A stretch of DNA of 64,000 nt, from positions 56,205 through 120,204 of the forward strand of contig CANCPC010000001.1 of assembly GCA_947379965.1 (NCBI GenBank), written 5' to 3'. Below are positions 1-9,311 of this stretch, piece after piece. The position numbers were made by a program, and so were the translations under genes. Numbering within the stretch: position 1 is the first letter of the stretch; each line of letters opens with the position of its first letter. The stretch is from Flavobacteriaceae bacterium. GTDB lineage: Bacteria; Bacteroidota; Bacteroidia; Flavobacteriales; Flavobacteriaceae. The notes under the pieces are model-generated. The model was given only the letters and a program-made list of their open reading frames with translations. It was not told where the DNA came from and made no database searches.

Positions 1-2
1 CA

Positions 3-314
3 TCTGTAAGAGAAGTAAATGGTTGCAACTATGTCGCCGAAAATTTTGTAGTAATAGTAACCCCTCGTTTTTTCACCCCAAACAATGACAACTTCAATGA
101 TTATTGGGAAGCAAAAGGTTTAATTAATTTTCCAAATGCAGTAATCACTATTTTTGACCGATACGGAAAACTAATTACCCAGCTAAATTCATTAAAACCA
201 AAATGGGACGGAACATTCAATAATAAGCTTTTGCCTTCTGATGATTATTGGTATGTATTAAATTTAGGAAATGGAATGGCAGTAAGAAAAGGACATTTTT
301 CTCTAAAAAGGTGA
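3..314 (+). CDS. C-terminal end of a type B T9SS-sorted surface protein (5' end outside window)
   Basis: Only the last 103 codons are present; the frame is open to the left edge and stops with TGA at 312-314. The translated end contains a FTPNNDNFNDYW segment, then an IFDRYGKLI segment, a W-D-G-T-F-N turn and a final GHFSLKR. This is the typical layout of the gliding-motility-associated C-terminal domain (type B sorting domain), which directs secretion through the type IX system. The full protein is presumably a large secreted adhesin or enzyme, but its function cannot be read from this tail. It converges on the next gene, with only three bases between the two stop codons. Confidence 0.88.
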   Translation, partial: SVREVNGCNYVAENFVVIVTPRFFTPNNDNFNDYWEAKGLINFPNAVITIFDRYGKLITQLNSLKPKWDGTFNNKLLPSDDYWYVLNLGNGMAVRKGHFSLKR

Positions 315-317
315 TTT

Positions 318-1454
318 TTATTCACTAACTTTTTTTTGAATTTCATCTAAAATATAAAGGTAGTCTTCTTGATTTTTCACAAAATCACGATTAGTAATAT
401 CTATCATCAATACATTTAATTTGCTTTGTGATTTGATATACTCTAAATAACCATCATTAATTTTATCCAAATAGGAAGCTGAAATATTTTGTTCATAATC
501 TCTGCCTCTTTTCTTGATATTGGCTAACAAACATTCGGAATTTTGATACAAATAAACATACAAATCGGGTTTTGGTATTTCCTTATAAACAATGTTAAAT
601 ATCGTGCGATACAATCGATATTCCTCTTCGGCAAGTGTAATTTTGGCAAAAATCAAGGATTTAAAAATATGATAATCAGCAACTATAAAATCCTTAAACA
701 AATCAAATTGAGCTAAATCATCATGTATTTGCTGGTATCTATCGGCAAGGAAAGACATTTCAAGCGGAAAAGCATAACGGCTTTGATCTTCATAAAATTT
801 TGGAAGAAAAGCATTATCAGCAAAACGTTCTAGGACCGTTTTAGCATTAAAGTCTTCGGCAAATCTTGTAGCTAAGCTTGTTTTACCTGCACCTATATTT
901 CCTTCAAAAGCAATATAATTATAGTTTTCTAAAGAAATTTTATCCAATGGTATTTCTAATTTTTGAACTAAAGTGCAAACGCTTTTATCAGGAGATATTT
1001 CAATTAAATCTGATATTTTTTTTTGAAGAATAGGATGTTCCCAATCTAAATTCAAATCCTGCATAGGTAACAAAACAAATTTTCTGTTTTGCATGAGAGG
1101 ATGGGGAACTTTTAGATTTTCGGTTTCAATTATTTCCTCATCAAAAGTGATTAAATCGATATCTATAATTCGGGATTGATAGTTTAAATTTTGGCCACGA
1201 ACACGACCCATTTTTTTTTCAATCTTTAAAAAAGCAGTCAAAACAGCCTGTGCGTTTTTATAAGTATGTAAGACCAAAGCACAATTATAAAAGGCATCAC
1301 TATCAAAACCCCAGGAGGGAGTTTCATATAAATTCGAAACTTTGATAATTGTTCCAATTTCCTGATGAATGAACTGCAAACAATTTTCTATGTTTTTTAG
1401 ACGATTGCCTTGATTGGTTCCAATGGATAAAACGATCTGATGTTGTAATTTCAT
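318..1454 (-). CDS. folK: Bifunctional HPPK (FolK) - deoxynucleoside kinase fusion
   Basis: Two enzymes in one chain of about 378 residues. The N-terminal ~155 residues are 6-hydroxymethyl-7,8-dihydropterin pyrophosphokinase of folate synthesis: a LSIGTNQGNR start, the motif GRVRGQNLNYQSRIIDIDLI, and a conserved PHP. From about residue 180 follows a deoxynucleoside kinase with a P-loop (FEGNIGAGKTS), an LERF segment, and an arginine-rich RGRDYE region like the lid of dGK/dAK-type kinases. The ATG at 1454 is preferred over one nine codons upstream, because the upstream one sits next to a possible -7 promoter box (TAAAATTTG). The fusion links folate and deoxynucleotide salvage activities. The HPPK assignment is secure; the kinase's nucleoside preference is not known. 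Confidence 0.9.
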   Translation of the reverse strand: MKLQHQIVLSIGTNQGNRLKNIENCLQFIHQEIGTIIKVSNLYETPSWGFDSDAFYNCALVLHTYKNAQAVLTAFLKIEKKMGRVRGQNLNYQSRIIDIDLITFDEEIIETENLKVPHPLMQNRKFVLLPMQDLNLDWEHPILQKKISDLIEISPDKSVCTLVQKLEIPLDKISLENYNYIAFEGNIGAGKTSLATRFAEDFNAKTVLERFADNAFLPKFYEDQSRYAFPLEMSFLADRYQQIHDDLAQFDLFKDFIVADYHIFKSLIFAKITLAEEEYRLYRTIFNIVYKEIPKPDLYVYLYQNSECLLANIKKRGRDYEQNISASYLDKINDGYLEYIKSQSKLNVLMIDITNRDFVKNQEDYLYILDEIQKKVSE

Positions 1455-1697
1455 ATTAGTATCAGTTTTGAAATAAACCATGCAAATTTTACGAAGTTAT
1501 TTTGTTTTTTTGTGCAACAAATCATTTGAATAGGACCGCTATTGAAATGGTTTTTAACGCAGAAAAAGAGAAAATTATAAGTCAAAACAAAGTTCACTTA
1601 ACACAAATGAAAGTAAAAACATAGTGAAGTAAATGTAATGTTTATTTTGAAAAATATACTTGACCACAAATTAAGTAAAAGAATTTTAGAATTGAAC

Positions 1698-1705
1698 TAT
1701 ATTTG
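1698..1705 (+). promoter_or_regulatory. -7 promoter box of sppA
   Basis: TATATTTG is an exact match to the Bacteroidota -7 consensus TAnnTTTG. It lies about 90 bases ahead of the sppA ATG, in the 340-base gap between folK and sppA. No well-spaced -33 TTG is evident. I see nothing else firm in that gap. Confidence 0.5.
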
Positions 1706-1794
1706 CGTTCGAGTTGATAACAATTTAACAGTTAAAAAAAATTGATTTTGTAACACAAACACTCGTTTTGCTACTTATTAAAAAAAATAAAATT

Positions 1795-3555
1795 ATGAAG
1801 TTTTTAGGAAATGTATTGGCAACCGTTGTTGGTTTATTCGTTTTTATTATGATGTTCGTTTTCGGAATAATAATCATTGCTACCGTTTTTGGTGGCAATT
1901 CCGAAGAAATTGCAGTTAAAGATAATTCGGTTATCGAATTAAATTTAGAACACATCAATAATGATTATGCTGGAAAATATAAAGATCCTTGGATGTCAAT
2001 TTTATCCGATGGAGAAAAAGTGGGCCTTATTGACGTGATCAACGCCATCGAAAAAGCAAAAACAGACGATGACATCAAGGGAATTTCGATTTTGAATGAC
2101 GAATCCGAATTAGGGATGGCGCAAAGAAAAACACTGCGTGATGCAATGGAAAATTTCAAAAAATCAGGAAAATTCGTAATGGCTTATGCCAATTCCTATT
2201 CACAAAAAGAATACTATTTAAATTCTGTGGCCAATACCATCTACCTGAATCCGATTGGCGATTTTAATTTCAAAGGACTATCCGCCGAAATTATGTTTTT
2301 CAAGGATTTACAAGAAAAAACAGGCGTTAAAATGGAAGTTATTCGTCACGGAAAATACAAAAGTGCTGTGGAGCCTTTTTTAGAAAATAAAATGAGCGAT
2401 GCCAATAGAGAACAAACTTCGGCATTATTAAATTCGATTTGGAGTTCGGTTACCGATGATATTTCAAAAAGTAGAAATATAACTGTAACAAAATTAAACG
2501 AAATTGCCAATGGCCTTCAAGCAAGAACTCCGGAAATGGCAAAAGCAGAAAAATTAATAGATGTTATAGCTTATGAAGATAGCTACCATGACGCTATTCG
2601 ACAAATTTTGAAGGTCGAAAAAAACAAAGATTATAACAAAATTAGCATTTTGGACTATACCCGAAAAATGATAACTACATCAGAAAACACAGATGCGGTA
2701 GATAAAATTGCAATTATTTATGCACAAGGAGAAATAAAAAGTGGGGAAGGTGATGTAAATACAATTGGAGAAATTTCTATGAATCGCTCGCTGATAGAAG
2801 CTAGAAAAAATAAAAATATCAAAGCAATTGTCCTTAGAATCAATAGCCCTGGAGGGAATGCATTGACATCCGATTTGATTTGGAGAGAAATCGAATTGAC
2901 CAAGAAAGTAAAACCGGTGGTGGTTTCTATGGGAAATTATGCCGCTTCAGGCGGATATTATATTGCATGTAATGCTAACAAAATTTTCGCCGAGAACAAT
3001 ACTATTACAGGTTCAATAGGAGTTTTTGGAATATTACCTAATTTCAGCCCATTGGCAACAAAAATAGGTTTGCATACCGAGCAAGTAAAAACCAATGAAA
3101 ATGCAGCTGAATATAGTCCGTTTTTACCTTTGGAAGAAAAATTCAAATCCACAACCCTTGAAGGTGTGGAGCATATCTACAAAACATTTGTAACCCACGT
3201 TGCCGAAGGAAGAAAAATGACCTTTGCACAAGTGGATTCGATTGCCCAAGGAAGAGTTTGGTCTGGTCGCGAAGCACTAAAAATTGGACTCGTTGATAAA
3301 ATTGGTGGTTTAGATCAGGCTATTAAAGAAGCCGCAACTTTGGCAAAAATCAAAAAATACAATACACAAAATTTTCCAGAATATGAAAAAGACCTCAACG
3401 ATATTCTAGGAAATTTGCCATTTGCAAAATCTAAAGAATCTTTTATAAAAGAGGAATTTGGTATGGAAACCTATAAAATCATGGAGCAAATAAAAAGAGT
3501 TCAATCTAAAAAAGGAGTTCAGGCATTAATGCCTTTTGAGATTAATATTCAGTAG
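1795..3555 (+). CDS. sppA: Signal peptide peptidase SppA, 67K type
   Basis: Membrane-anchored serine protease of about 586 residues that degrades cleaved signal peptides. A single hydrophobic segment (about residues 8-35) anchors the N-terminus. The protein is a tandem duplication of the S49 fold. The N-terminal half carries the GKYKSAVEPF motif with the catalytic lysine. The C-terminal half carries the nucleophile serine in YAASGGYYIA (about residue 385 from this start), followed by TGSIGVFG. Both halves and length match the long E. coli-type enzyme rather than the short SppA. The ATG at 1795 starts directly at the membrane anchor; an in-frame TTG nine codons upstream is less likely. Monocistronic by context. 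Confidence 0.93.
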   Translation: MKFLGNVLATVVGLFVFIMMFVFGIIIIATVFGGNSEEIAVKDNSVIELNLEHINNDYAGKYKDPWMSILSDGEKVGLIDVINAIEKAKTDDDIKGISILNDESELGMAQRKTLRDAMENFKKSGKFVMAYANSYSQKEYYLNSVANTIYLNPIGDFNFKGLSAEIMFFKDLQEKTGVKMEVIRHGKYKSAVEPFLENKMSDANREQTSALLNSIWSSVTDDISKSRNITVTKLNEIANGLQARTPEMAKAEKLIDVIAYEDSYHDAIRQILKVEKNKDYNKISILDYTRKMITTSENTDAVDKIAIIYAQGEIKSGEGDVNTIGEISMNRSLIEARKNKNIKAIVLRINSPGGNALTSDLIWREIELTKKVKPVVVSMGNYAASGGYYIACNANKIFAENNTITGSIGVFGILPNFSPLATKIGLHTEQVKTNENAAEYSPFLPLEEKFKSTTLEGVEHIYKTFVTHVAEGRKMTFAQVDSIAQGRVWSGREALKIGLVDKIGGLDQAIKEAATLAKIKKYNTQNFPEYEKDLNDILGNLPFAKSKESFIKEEFGMETYKIMEQIKRVQSKKGVQALMPFEINIQ

Positions 3556-3771
3556 TTTTTTGATCAAAAGTGATTTTCATACATAAAAATTTATTTTTAA
3601 AAACATAGATTTTTATTAGTTTTTAAAAGTCGCTTTACTTGATTTTAGTATATCATATTTAGGATTAAACAAAATTGGGCTCCATAACTCCTTTTAGTAG
3701 GTTTATATCTGAATTATTTTTAAAATTTATAATTAGTTGGACTTTATATTAATTACATCCAACGGATTCTA

Positions 3772-4566
3772 TTAAATATTAATTTGCACAACATAACCTT
3801 CGGAACTGCGAACATTAAAAACTGTTCCGTTTTCGAAAATTAAATATTGCCCTTTTATTCCGGTGAGTTTTCCTTGAAAATGAGGTGTTTTTTCTAAACT
3901 CAAACTATTCACTTTATTGGGATATTCTAAAACTGGATAATCCATAAGGTATAAATCCTCTTTTTGGGAGTAGAAATATTCCTTCACTTCGGATGGAATT
4001 AAGTTTTCGACTTTTAATCTTTCAGTAACTAAATCGACTTGTTCCACATCGTTTTGGAGCATTTTACGCCAATTGGTTTTATCGGCATAATGATTTTTCA
4101 AAGCAACTTCGGTAATCCCTGCAAGGTAGCGATTAGGAACTTCTACAATCGAAATAGCTTGCGTGGCGCCCTGATCGATCCATCGAGTAGGCATTTGGGT
4201 TTTTCGGGTCACGCCTACTTTCACTTCACTTGACAAGGCTAAATAAACGATATGAGGTTGCAATTGAACTTTTTTTTCGTAAGCGATATCTCGATCTTCA
4301 ATACCTAGATGCGCCTTGCTTAACTCGGGTTTCATTATCCAATCGCCTACAGCGGGACTCGAATAAAAACATTCATAGCAAAACCCCTGACGATATATTT
4401 TTTTCTTTTTTCCACAATTCAAACATTGGTGACCCACAAAATTAATTGTTAGGCTTTTATCCAACAATTGATTCATATTTAGAAAACTGTTTTCGAAAAC
4501 CAAGTAATATTGAATTGGATTTCCAAATTCGGTTTGCATTTTAGTAAGTACGCCTTCGTATGTCAT
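3772..4566 (-). CDS. DUF2797 domain protein with zinc-ribbon motif
   Basis: A 264-residue protein of the DUF2797 family, conserved in Bacteroidota and actinobacteria. A four-cysteine cluster, CX2C (C48, C51) and CX2C (C63, C66), looks like a zinc ribbon. It is followed by a region (about 110-170) with KVGVTRKTQMPTRWIDQGA, resembling the core of GIY-YIG-like nuclease folds to which DUF2797 has been related. No signal peptide or membrane segment. It is divergent from the GH3 gene, and the space between them holds an inverted repeat. The family is clear; the biochemical role is unknown, and a nucleic-acid-binding role is only inference from the motifs. Confidence 0.8.
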   Translation of the reverse strand: MTYEGVLTKMQTEFGNPIQYYLVFENSFLNMNQLLDKSLTINFVGHQCLNCGKKKKIYRQGFCYECFYSSPAVGDWIMKPELSKAHLGIEDRDIAYEKKVQLQPHIVYLALSSEVKVGVTRKTQMPTRWIDQGATQAISIVEVPNRYLAGITEVALKNHYADKTNWRKMLQNDVEQVDLVTERLKVENLIPSEVKEYFYSQKEDLYLMDYPVLEYPNKVNSLSLEKTPHFQGKLTGIKGQYLIFENGTVFNVRSSEGYVVQINI

Positions 4567-4589
4567 TTAATTTCTGATTGTAGATTAAC

Positions 4590-4781
4590 GATTTATGATT
4601 TTAGATTTTGGAGTATAAAGATTAGATTTCTATTTATTAGTAACCCTATCTAAGGCAGAATCTTTATGAAAATAGATTTTTTATATAAAAAAACACTATT
4701 TTTGATACGAATGCAAAGTTAGTATTTGTCAATCGATAATCAAATCTAAAATCATAAATCAGCACTCTAAAATCATAAATT
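4590..4781. repeat. Inverted repeat bracketing the divergent DUF2797/GH3 intergenic region
   Basis: A 19-base sequence at 4590-4608 (beginning GATTTATGATTTTAG) recurs as its exact reverse complement at 4742-4760. A second, 16-base partial copy follows at 4766-4781, just before the GH3 ATG. The arms therefore sit close to the start codons of both divergent genes. Confidence 0.75.
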
Positions 4782-4784
4782 TCT

Positions 4785-6311
4785 ATGCCGATACCTATCA
4801 TTAATTCGTTTGCCTCATGGGTCTTGAAGCAAAGGATTCATCAGATCGAGCTTTTTGTTAAATATCCCAATGAGGTTCAAGAAGAATTATTGATGAACTT
4901 GATTAAGGCAGCCGAAAACACAATTATTGGTCAAGAATATGATTATGCATCTATAAATTCTTATGCTAATTTCGCCGAAAGAATTCCTGTTTCGACTTAT
5001 GAAGAATTACAACCACTGATTGAGCGTACCCGAAAAGGCGAGCAAAATGTTTTTTGGGAAACTCCTATAAAATGGTTTGCCAAATCGAGCGGAACGACCA
5101 ATGCCAAAAGCAAATTTATTCCCGTAAGTTACGAAGCCTTAGAGGATTGTCATTACAAAGGAAGCAAGGATCTGTTGTGCATGTATCTCAATAATAATGA
5201 AAATTCCGAAATGTTTTTGGGAAAAAGTCTTCGTCTTGGCGGAAGCTCTCAAATTTATGAAGATAACGATACTTTTTTTGGCGATTTATCCGCTATTTTA
5301 ATTGAAAATATGCCTATTTGGGCCGAATTCAGTAGCACGCCAAATAATAAAACCTCGTTGATGAGCGATTGGGAAACAAAACTTCCCGCGATAATAAATG
5401 AAGTCAAAAATGAAAATGTAACCAGTTTTGCTGGAGTTCCTTCGTGGATGCTAGTCTTAATGAATAAATTACTCGAAGAAACAGGCAAAGGAAATTTGCT
5501 GGAAGTATGGCCAAATCTTGAAGTCTATTTTCATGGTGGTGTAAGTTTTGAACCTTATCGAGAACAATACCAAAAAATTCTACCTAAAAACGATTTCAAA
5601 TATTACGAAATATACAATGCTTCCGAAGGATTTTTTGCCATTCAGGATTTGAATAACTCCAATGATTTGTTGTTGATGCTGGATTACGGAATATTTTACG
5701 AATTTATACCGATGGATACTTTTGAAACTCCAGATCAAAAAATAATCCGATTATCTGAAGTGGGTCTATTTAAAAACTATGCCATTATCATTACCACAAA
5801 TTCAGGTTTATGGCGCTACTTAATAGGCGACACCGTTCGGTTTACGAGCTTAAATCCGTATCGAATTCGGGTTTCGGGAAGAACAAAACACCACATCAAT
5901 GTTTTTGGCGAAGAGTTAATGGTCGAAAATACCGATCAGGCTATTACCAAAGCTTGCCAAATTACCGGAACCGAAATGGTCGATTATACTGTTGCGCCCA
6001 TTTTCATGAAAGACAAGGAAAAAGGAGCCCACGAATGGATTATCGAATTCAGGAAAAACCCAGCTGATATTGGCCTTTTCCAAAAAGTATTGGACGAAAC
6101 ATTGCAATCTTTAAATTCGGATTACGAAGCCAAACGTTATAACAATATGACGCTAAATCCATTAGTTGTAAATATTGCTCGTAAAAATTTATTTTATGAT
6201 TGGCTAAAAGACAAAGACAAACTAGGCGGACAACACAAGATTCCAAGATTATCGAACCAAAGAGATTACTTGGAACAATTGAAGGATATGCAGGTGATTG
6301 TAAATCAATAA
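4785..6311 (+). CDS. GH3-family acyl-adenylate-forming protein
   Basis: A 508-residue protein of the GH3 (plant auxin-responsive/JAR1-like) family in the ANL adenylating superfamily. The phosphate-binding motif SSGTTNAKSK occupies residues 101-110, a YEIYNASEG motif lies near residue 275, and the C-terminal lid begins near residue 390 after SGRTKHHINVFGEE. Plant members ligate amino acids to acyl acids such as jasmonate or indole acetate. The bacterial substrate is not known, so acyl-acid amido synthetase activity is an inference from family. Length matches bacterial members. No signal peptide. A tiny lipoprotein gene follows one base after its stop. Confidence 0.87.
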   Translation: MPIPIINSFASWVLKQRIHQIELFVKYPNEVQEELLMNLIKAAENTIIGQEYDYASINSYANFAERIPVSTYEELQPLIERTRKGEQNVFWETPIKWFAKSSGTTNAKSKFIPVSYEALEDCHYKGSKDLLCMYLNNNENSEMFLGKSLRLGGSSQIYEDNDTFFGDLSAILIENMPIWAEFSSTPNNKTSLMSDWETKLPAIINEVKNENVTSFAGVPSWMLVLMNKLLEETGKGNLLEVWPNLEVYFHGGVSFEPYREQYQKILPKNDFKYYEIYNASEGFFAIQDLNNSNDLLLMLDYGIFYEFIPMDTFETPDQKIIRLSEVGLFKNYAIIITTNSGLWRYLIGDTVRFTSLNPYRIRVSGRTKHHINVFGEELMVENTDQAITKACQITGTEMVDYTVAPIFMKDKEKGAHEWIIEFRKNPADIGLFQKVLDETLQSLNSDYEAKRYNNMTLNPLVVNIARKNLFYDWLKDKDKLGGQHKIPRLSNQRDYLEQLKDMQVIVNQ

Positions 6312-6312
6312 A

Positions 6313-6471
6313 ATGAAAAGACTACTATTAATACTATTATTTATTTCTTTCCTGATTTCTTGCGGACCACACCGATTAAAATGCGGACCAAGAGGAAATT
6401 GTAATGCTTCGGAAAAGCAAATTCTAAATCAGTTTAGAGAGAATCATCAGAAACAAATTGTAAAAATTTAA
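6313..6471 (+). CDS. Small predicted lipoprotein (52 aa)
   Basis: A short open frame starting one base after the GH3 stop codon. The product has a lysine/arginine start, a hydrophobic stretch of about 12 residues and a cysteine at position 17 in an FLISCGP context, which fits a lipoprotein signal peptide. The mature peptide is about 35 residues, with further cysteines at 24 and 30 (LKCGPRGNC), and is basic. No family is recognised. The tight spacing suggests co-transcription with the GH3 gene. Small size makes this a moderate call, but the signal sequence and lipobox argue against chance. Confidence 0.6.
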   Translation: MKRLLLILLFISFLISCGPHRLKCGPRGNCNASEKQILNQFRENHQKQIVKI

Positions 6472-6526
6472 CCAACAAAAAAGCCTTAGTTTTTCTAGGC
6501 TTATGTATGTAATTTGAATATATATA

Positions 6527-7762
6527 TTATTCTTGCATCATATCAATATGTCTGTCGTGATATCCCAAAAGGTATAATATTCCGTCTAGACCTAGACTTG
6601 ATATTGAAGTGGAAGCGTTTTCTTTTACTTTCTGTTTCGCGTGAAAAGCAATTCCTAAACCTGCCAAATTTATCATTGGCAAATCATTAGCTCCATCACC
6701 CACAGCAATAGTTTGATTGATATGAATCCCTTCTTTATCGGCAATAGCTTGAAGATATTCGGCTTTTTTTGCGCCATCAACAATTTCACCTAAATATTTA
6801 CCAGTCAGTTTTCCGTTTTTAATCTCCAATTGATTGGCAAAAACGTAATCGATTCCCAATTCTTTTTGCAAATAATCACCAAAATAAGTGAATCCTCCAG
6901 ATAAAATAGCGGTTTTGTAGCCGTAATATTTCAAGGCTCTCATCAATCGATGTGCTCCTTTTGTTATCGGTAAATTTATTGCCACATTATGCAGAACATC
7001 TTCGCTCAAACCTTCCAATAAAGCCATACGTTTTTTGAAGCTTTCGCTAAAATCTATTTCGCCGTTCATTGCTGATTCGGTGATGGCCCTAACTTCTTCG
7101 CCAACACCTGCTAATTCGGCTAATTCATCGATTACTTCGGTTTGAATCAAGGTAGAATCCATATCAAAACACACTAAACGTCTGTTTCTTCTATAAATAT
7201 TATCTTCTTGAAATGAAATATCAACGTCTAATTTTCTGGAAATTTCCATAAAACTAGCCGTCATCAACGTTTTGTCTTTAATAATACCCGTTACAGATAA
7301 TTGCACACAAGAACGTGGATATTCTTCTTTTTCGACTACCGAAGTTCTTCCAGTTAATCGTATAATCGAATCGATATTTAATTTTTGATCCGACATTATT
7401 TTAGTTACCGCCGCTAATTGTGCCGCTGTCAACTTTTCGCCCAAAACATTGATAATAAAACGTTGCTTGCTCTGTCCTTTAACCCAAATTTCATAATCCG
7501 GAATTGTGATTGGAATAAACTTGACATTAATTCCTAGTTCGTATGCTTTGAACAATAAATCTTTTAAAACAGGTGCTGAAGAAGAGCCTGCTTTTATTTC
7601 AAATAATATACCTAAAGATAAGGTGTCATGAATATCGGCTTGACCAATATCTAAAATAGTGGCGTCGTAATTTGCCAATATCGATGTTAAACCAGCTGTT
7701 ACTCCCGGTTTATCCTGACCAGAAACTTTTAACAAAATAATCTCTTTATCTTCTAGTATCAT
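6527..7762 (-). CDS. serB: Phosphoserine phosphatase with N-terminal ACT domains
   Basis: Last step of serine biosynthesis: hydrolysis of O-phosphoserine. The 411-residue protein has two ACT-like regions (about 5-85 and 100-185), which in related enzymes bind amino acids for feedback control. A HAD phosphatase domain follows. Its motif I is CFDMDSTL with nucleophile D200 and general acid D202, motif II is LSGGFTYFG, and motif III is VGDGANDLPM. The ATG at 7762 begins just before the first ACT strand. It lies alone on the minus strand, separated from clpX upstream by about 300 bases that contain a perfect 30-base inverted repeat. Confidence 0.95.
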   Translation of the reverse strand: MILEDKEIILLKVSGQDKPGVTAGLTSILANYDATILDIGQADIHDTLSLGILFEIKAGSSSAPVLKDLLFKAYELGINVKFIPITIPDYEIWVKGQSKQRFIINVLGEKLTAAQLAAVTKIMSDQKLNIDSIIRLTGRTSVVEKEEYPRSCVQLSVTGIIKDKTLMTASFMEISRKLDVDISFQEDNIYRRNRRLVCFDMDSTLIQTEVIDELAELAGVGEEVRAITESAMNGEIDFSESFKKRMALLEGLSEDVLHNVAINLPITKGAHRLMRALKYYGYKTAILSGGFTYFGDYLQKELGIDYVFANQLEIKNGKLTGKYLGEIVDGAKKAEYLQAIADKEGIHINQTIAVGDGANDLPMINLAGLGIAFHAKQKVKENASTSISSLGLDGILYLLGYHDRHIDMMQE

Positions 7763-7899
7763 TTTTATTTAAATTGATTTACAAGGGGCAAAAATCGACA
7801 ATCTATTGTAGATAAAAAAGAATAACGCACGTTTTTTTAGAAAGCAAAAATAGAGGTTTGAATTTATTACACCCTTTTTTGTCGCTATATTTATTCTCG

Positions 7900-7975
7900 C
7901 TTTGTCATTTCGACGAAGGAGAAATCACATAACGAGAGCAACTAATGTGATTTCTCCTTCGTCGAAATGACAAAA
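7900..7975. repeat. Perfect 29-30 bp inverted repeat, REP-like element
   Basis: Left arm 7901-7929 and right arm 7946-7974 are exact reverse complements (core GTCATTTCGACGAAGGAGAA), with one further T/A pair next to a loop of about 14 bases. It sits in the 308-base gap between serB and clpX, clear of the clpX terminator. Its GC content is higher than the surrounding intergenic DNA. The rest of the gap shows only the clpX terminator and AT-rich sequence. Confidence 0.85.
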
Positions 7976-8018
7976 TAATGCTGCATAACTCTTAATTTAA
8001 AACTATCAGCCATAAAAA

Positions 8019-8048
8019 AACCCAACAAGTAAAAAAACCTGTCGGGTT
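8019..8048 (-). terminator. Rho-independent terminator after clpX
   Basis: On the minus strand an 11-pair stem (AACCCGACAGG with CTTGTTGGGTT, two G-T pairs) closes a T-rich loop and is followed by seven T residues. It starts about 20 bases after the clpX stop. Confidence 0.8.
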
Positions 8049-8070
8049 TGAAATTCTATAAATCAAAAAA

Positions 8071-9303
8071 TTAAGAAGCGATTTCTAATCGTTTCAATAA
8101 GTTTCTATTCAATGTTTCTTTTGCGTAATCTACGTCGATTTCTAATGTTTTATCATCCGAACTTGGCAATTCATACATCGCATCCGTTAAGATCGCTTCG
8201 CATAAAGAACGCAATCCACGTGCTCCAAGCTTGTATTCTAATGCTTTTTCGACAATAAAATCCAAAGCATCGCTTGTGATATTGAAAACCACGTCATCCA
8301 TTAAAAACAACTTTTGATATTGTTTGATTAAGGCATTTTTCGGCTGCGTCAATATCGCTCTTAAGGTTTCTCTATCCAAAGGATCCATGTGGGTTAACAC
8401 TGGTAAACGACCAATAATTTCTGGAATCAATCCAAAATCTTTGATGTCTTTTGGGATAATATATTGCAACAAATTATCTTTGTCAATATTATCCACATTT
8501 TTAGAGGTAGAATAACCAACCGCTTGACGGTTCAATCGTTTTGAAATAATACGTTCAATTCCGTCGAAAGCACCACCGGCAATAAACAAAATATTTTGAG
8601 TATTTACCTCAACAAATTTCTGATCTGGATGTTTACGTCCTCCTTTTGGCGGAACATTCACAACCGTTCCTTCAAGTAATTTCAACAAAGCTTGTTGAAC
8701 TCCTTCACCAGAAACATCACGAGTTATAGATGGATTATCGCTTTTTCGAGCAATTTTATCAATTTCGTCAATGAAAACAATTCCTCTTTCGGCTTTAGCC
8801 ACATCATAATCGGCAGCTTGCAAAAGACGTGTTAAAATACTTTCGACATCTTCTCCCACATAACCTGCTTCGGTCAAAACAGTCGCATCTACAATTGCCA
8901 AAGGAACGTCTAGCATTTTGGCAATAGTTTTGGCAACTAACGTTTTTCCCGTTCCGGTTTGGCCCACCATGATAATATTACTTTTTTCGATCTCTACATC
9001 GTCATGCAATTCTTGTTGCATCAAACGTTTGTAGTGATTGTAAACTGCAACAGCCATTACTTTTTTTGTCTGATCCTGACCAATTACATATTGGTCTAGA
9101 AAAGCTCTGATTTCTTTTGGTTTCTTTAAAATCAAATCCGCTGGTAAGTTCGTCTTACCGCTTGATTTTATTTCTTCGAGAACTATTCCGTGGGCTTGTT
9201 CGATACATTTATCACAAATGTGAGCATCGATTCCGGCAATCAATAAATTGGTTTCCGGTTTTTTTCTTCCACAGAAAGAACATTCTAATTTTGGTTTTGC
9301 CAT
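8071..9303 (-). CDS. clpX: ATP-dependent protease ATP-binding subunit ClpX
   Basis: AAA+ unfoldase of 410 residues that feeds substrates to ClpP. The N-terminal zinc-binding domain has CSFC and CDKC pairs. Walker A is GQTGTGKT (K120), the pore loop is [10 protein letters not shown], Walker B is IVFIDEID, and the arginine-bearing segment IIGRLP precedes the small domain. The ClpP-docking tripeptide, IGF in E. coli, is V262-G263-Y264 here, a conservative variant. It lies 85 bases downstream of clpP on the same strand, and clpP is in turn downstream of tig, the usual tig-clpP-clpX order. A terminator follows the gene. Confidence 0.97.
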   Translation of the reverse strand: MAKPKLECSFCGRKKPETNLLIAGIDAHICDKCIEQAHGIVLEEIKSSGKTNLPADLILKKPKEIRAFLDQYVIGQDQTKKVMAVAVYNHYKRLMQQELHDDVEIEKSNIIMVGQTGTGKTLVAKTIAKMLDVPLAIVDATVLTEAGYVGEDVESILTRLLQAADYDVAKAERGIVFIDEIDKIARKSDNPSITRDVSGEGVQQALLKLLEGTVVNVPPKGGRKHPDQKFVEVNTQNILFIAGGAFDGIERIISKRLNRQAVGYSTSKNVDNIDKDNLLQYIIPKDIKDFGLIPEIIGRLPVLTHMDPLDRETLRAILTQPKNALIKQYQKLFLMDDVVFNITSDALDFIVEKALEYKLGARGLRSLCEAILTDAMYELPSSDDKTLEIDVDYAKETLNRNLLKRLEIAS

Positions 9304-9311
9304 TTTTTATA

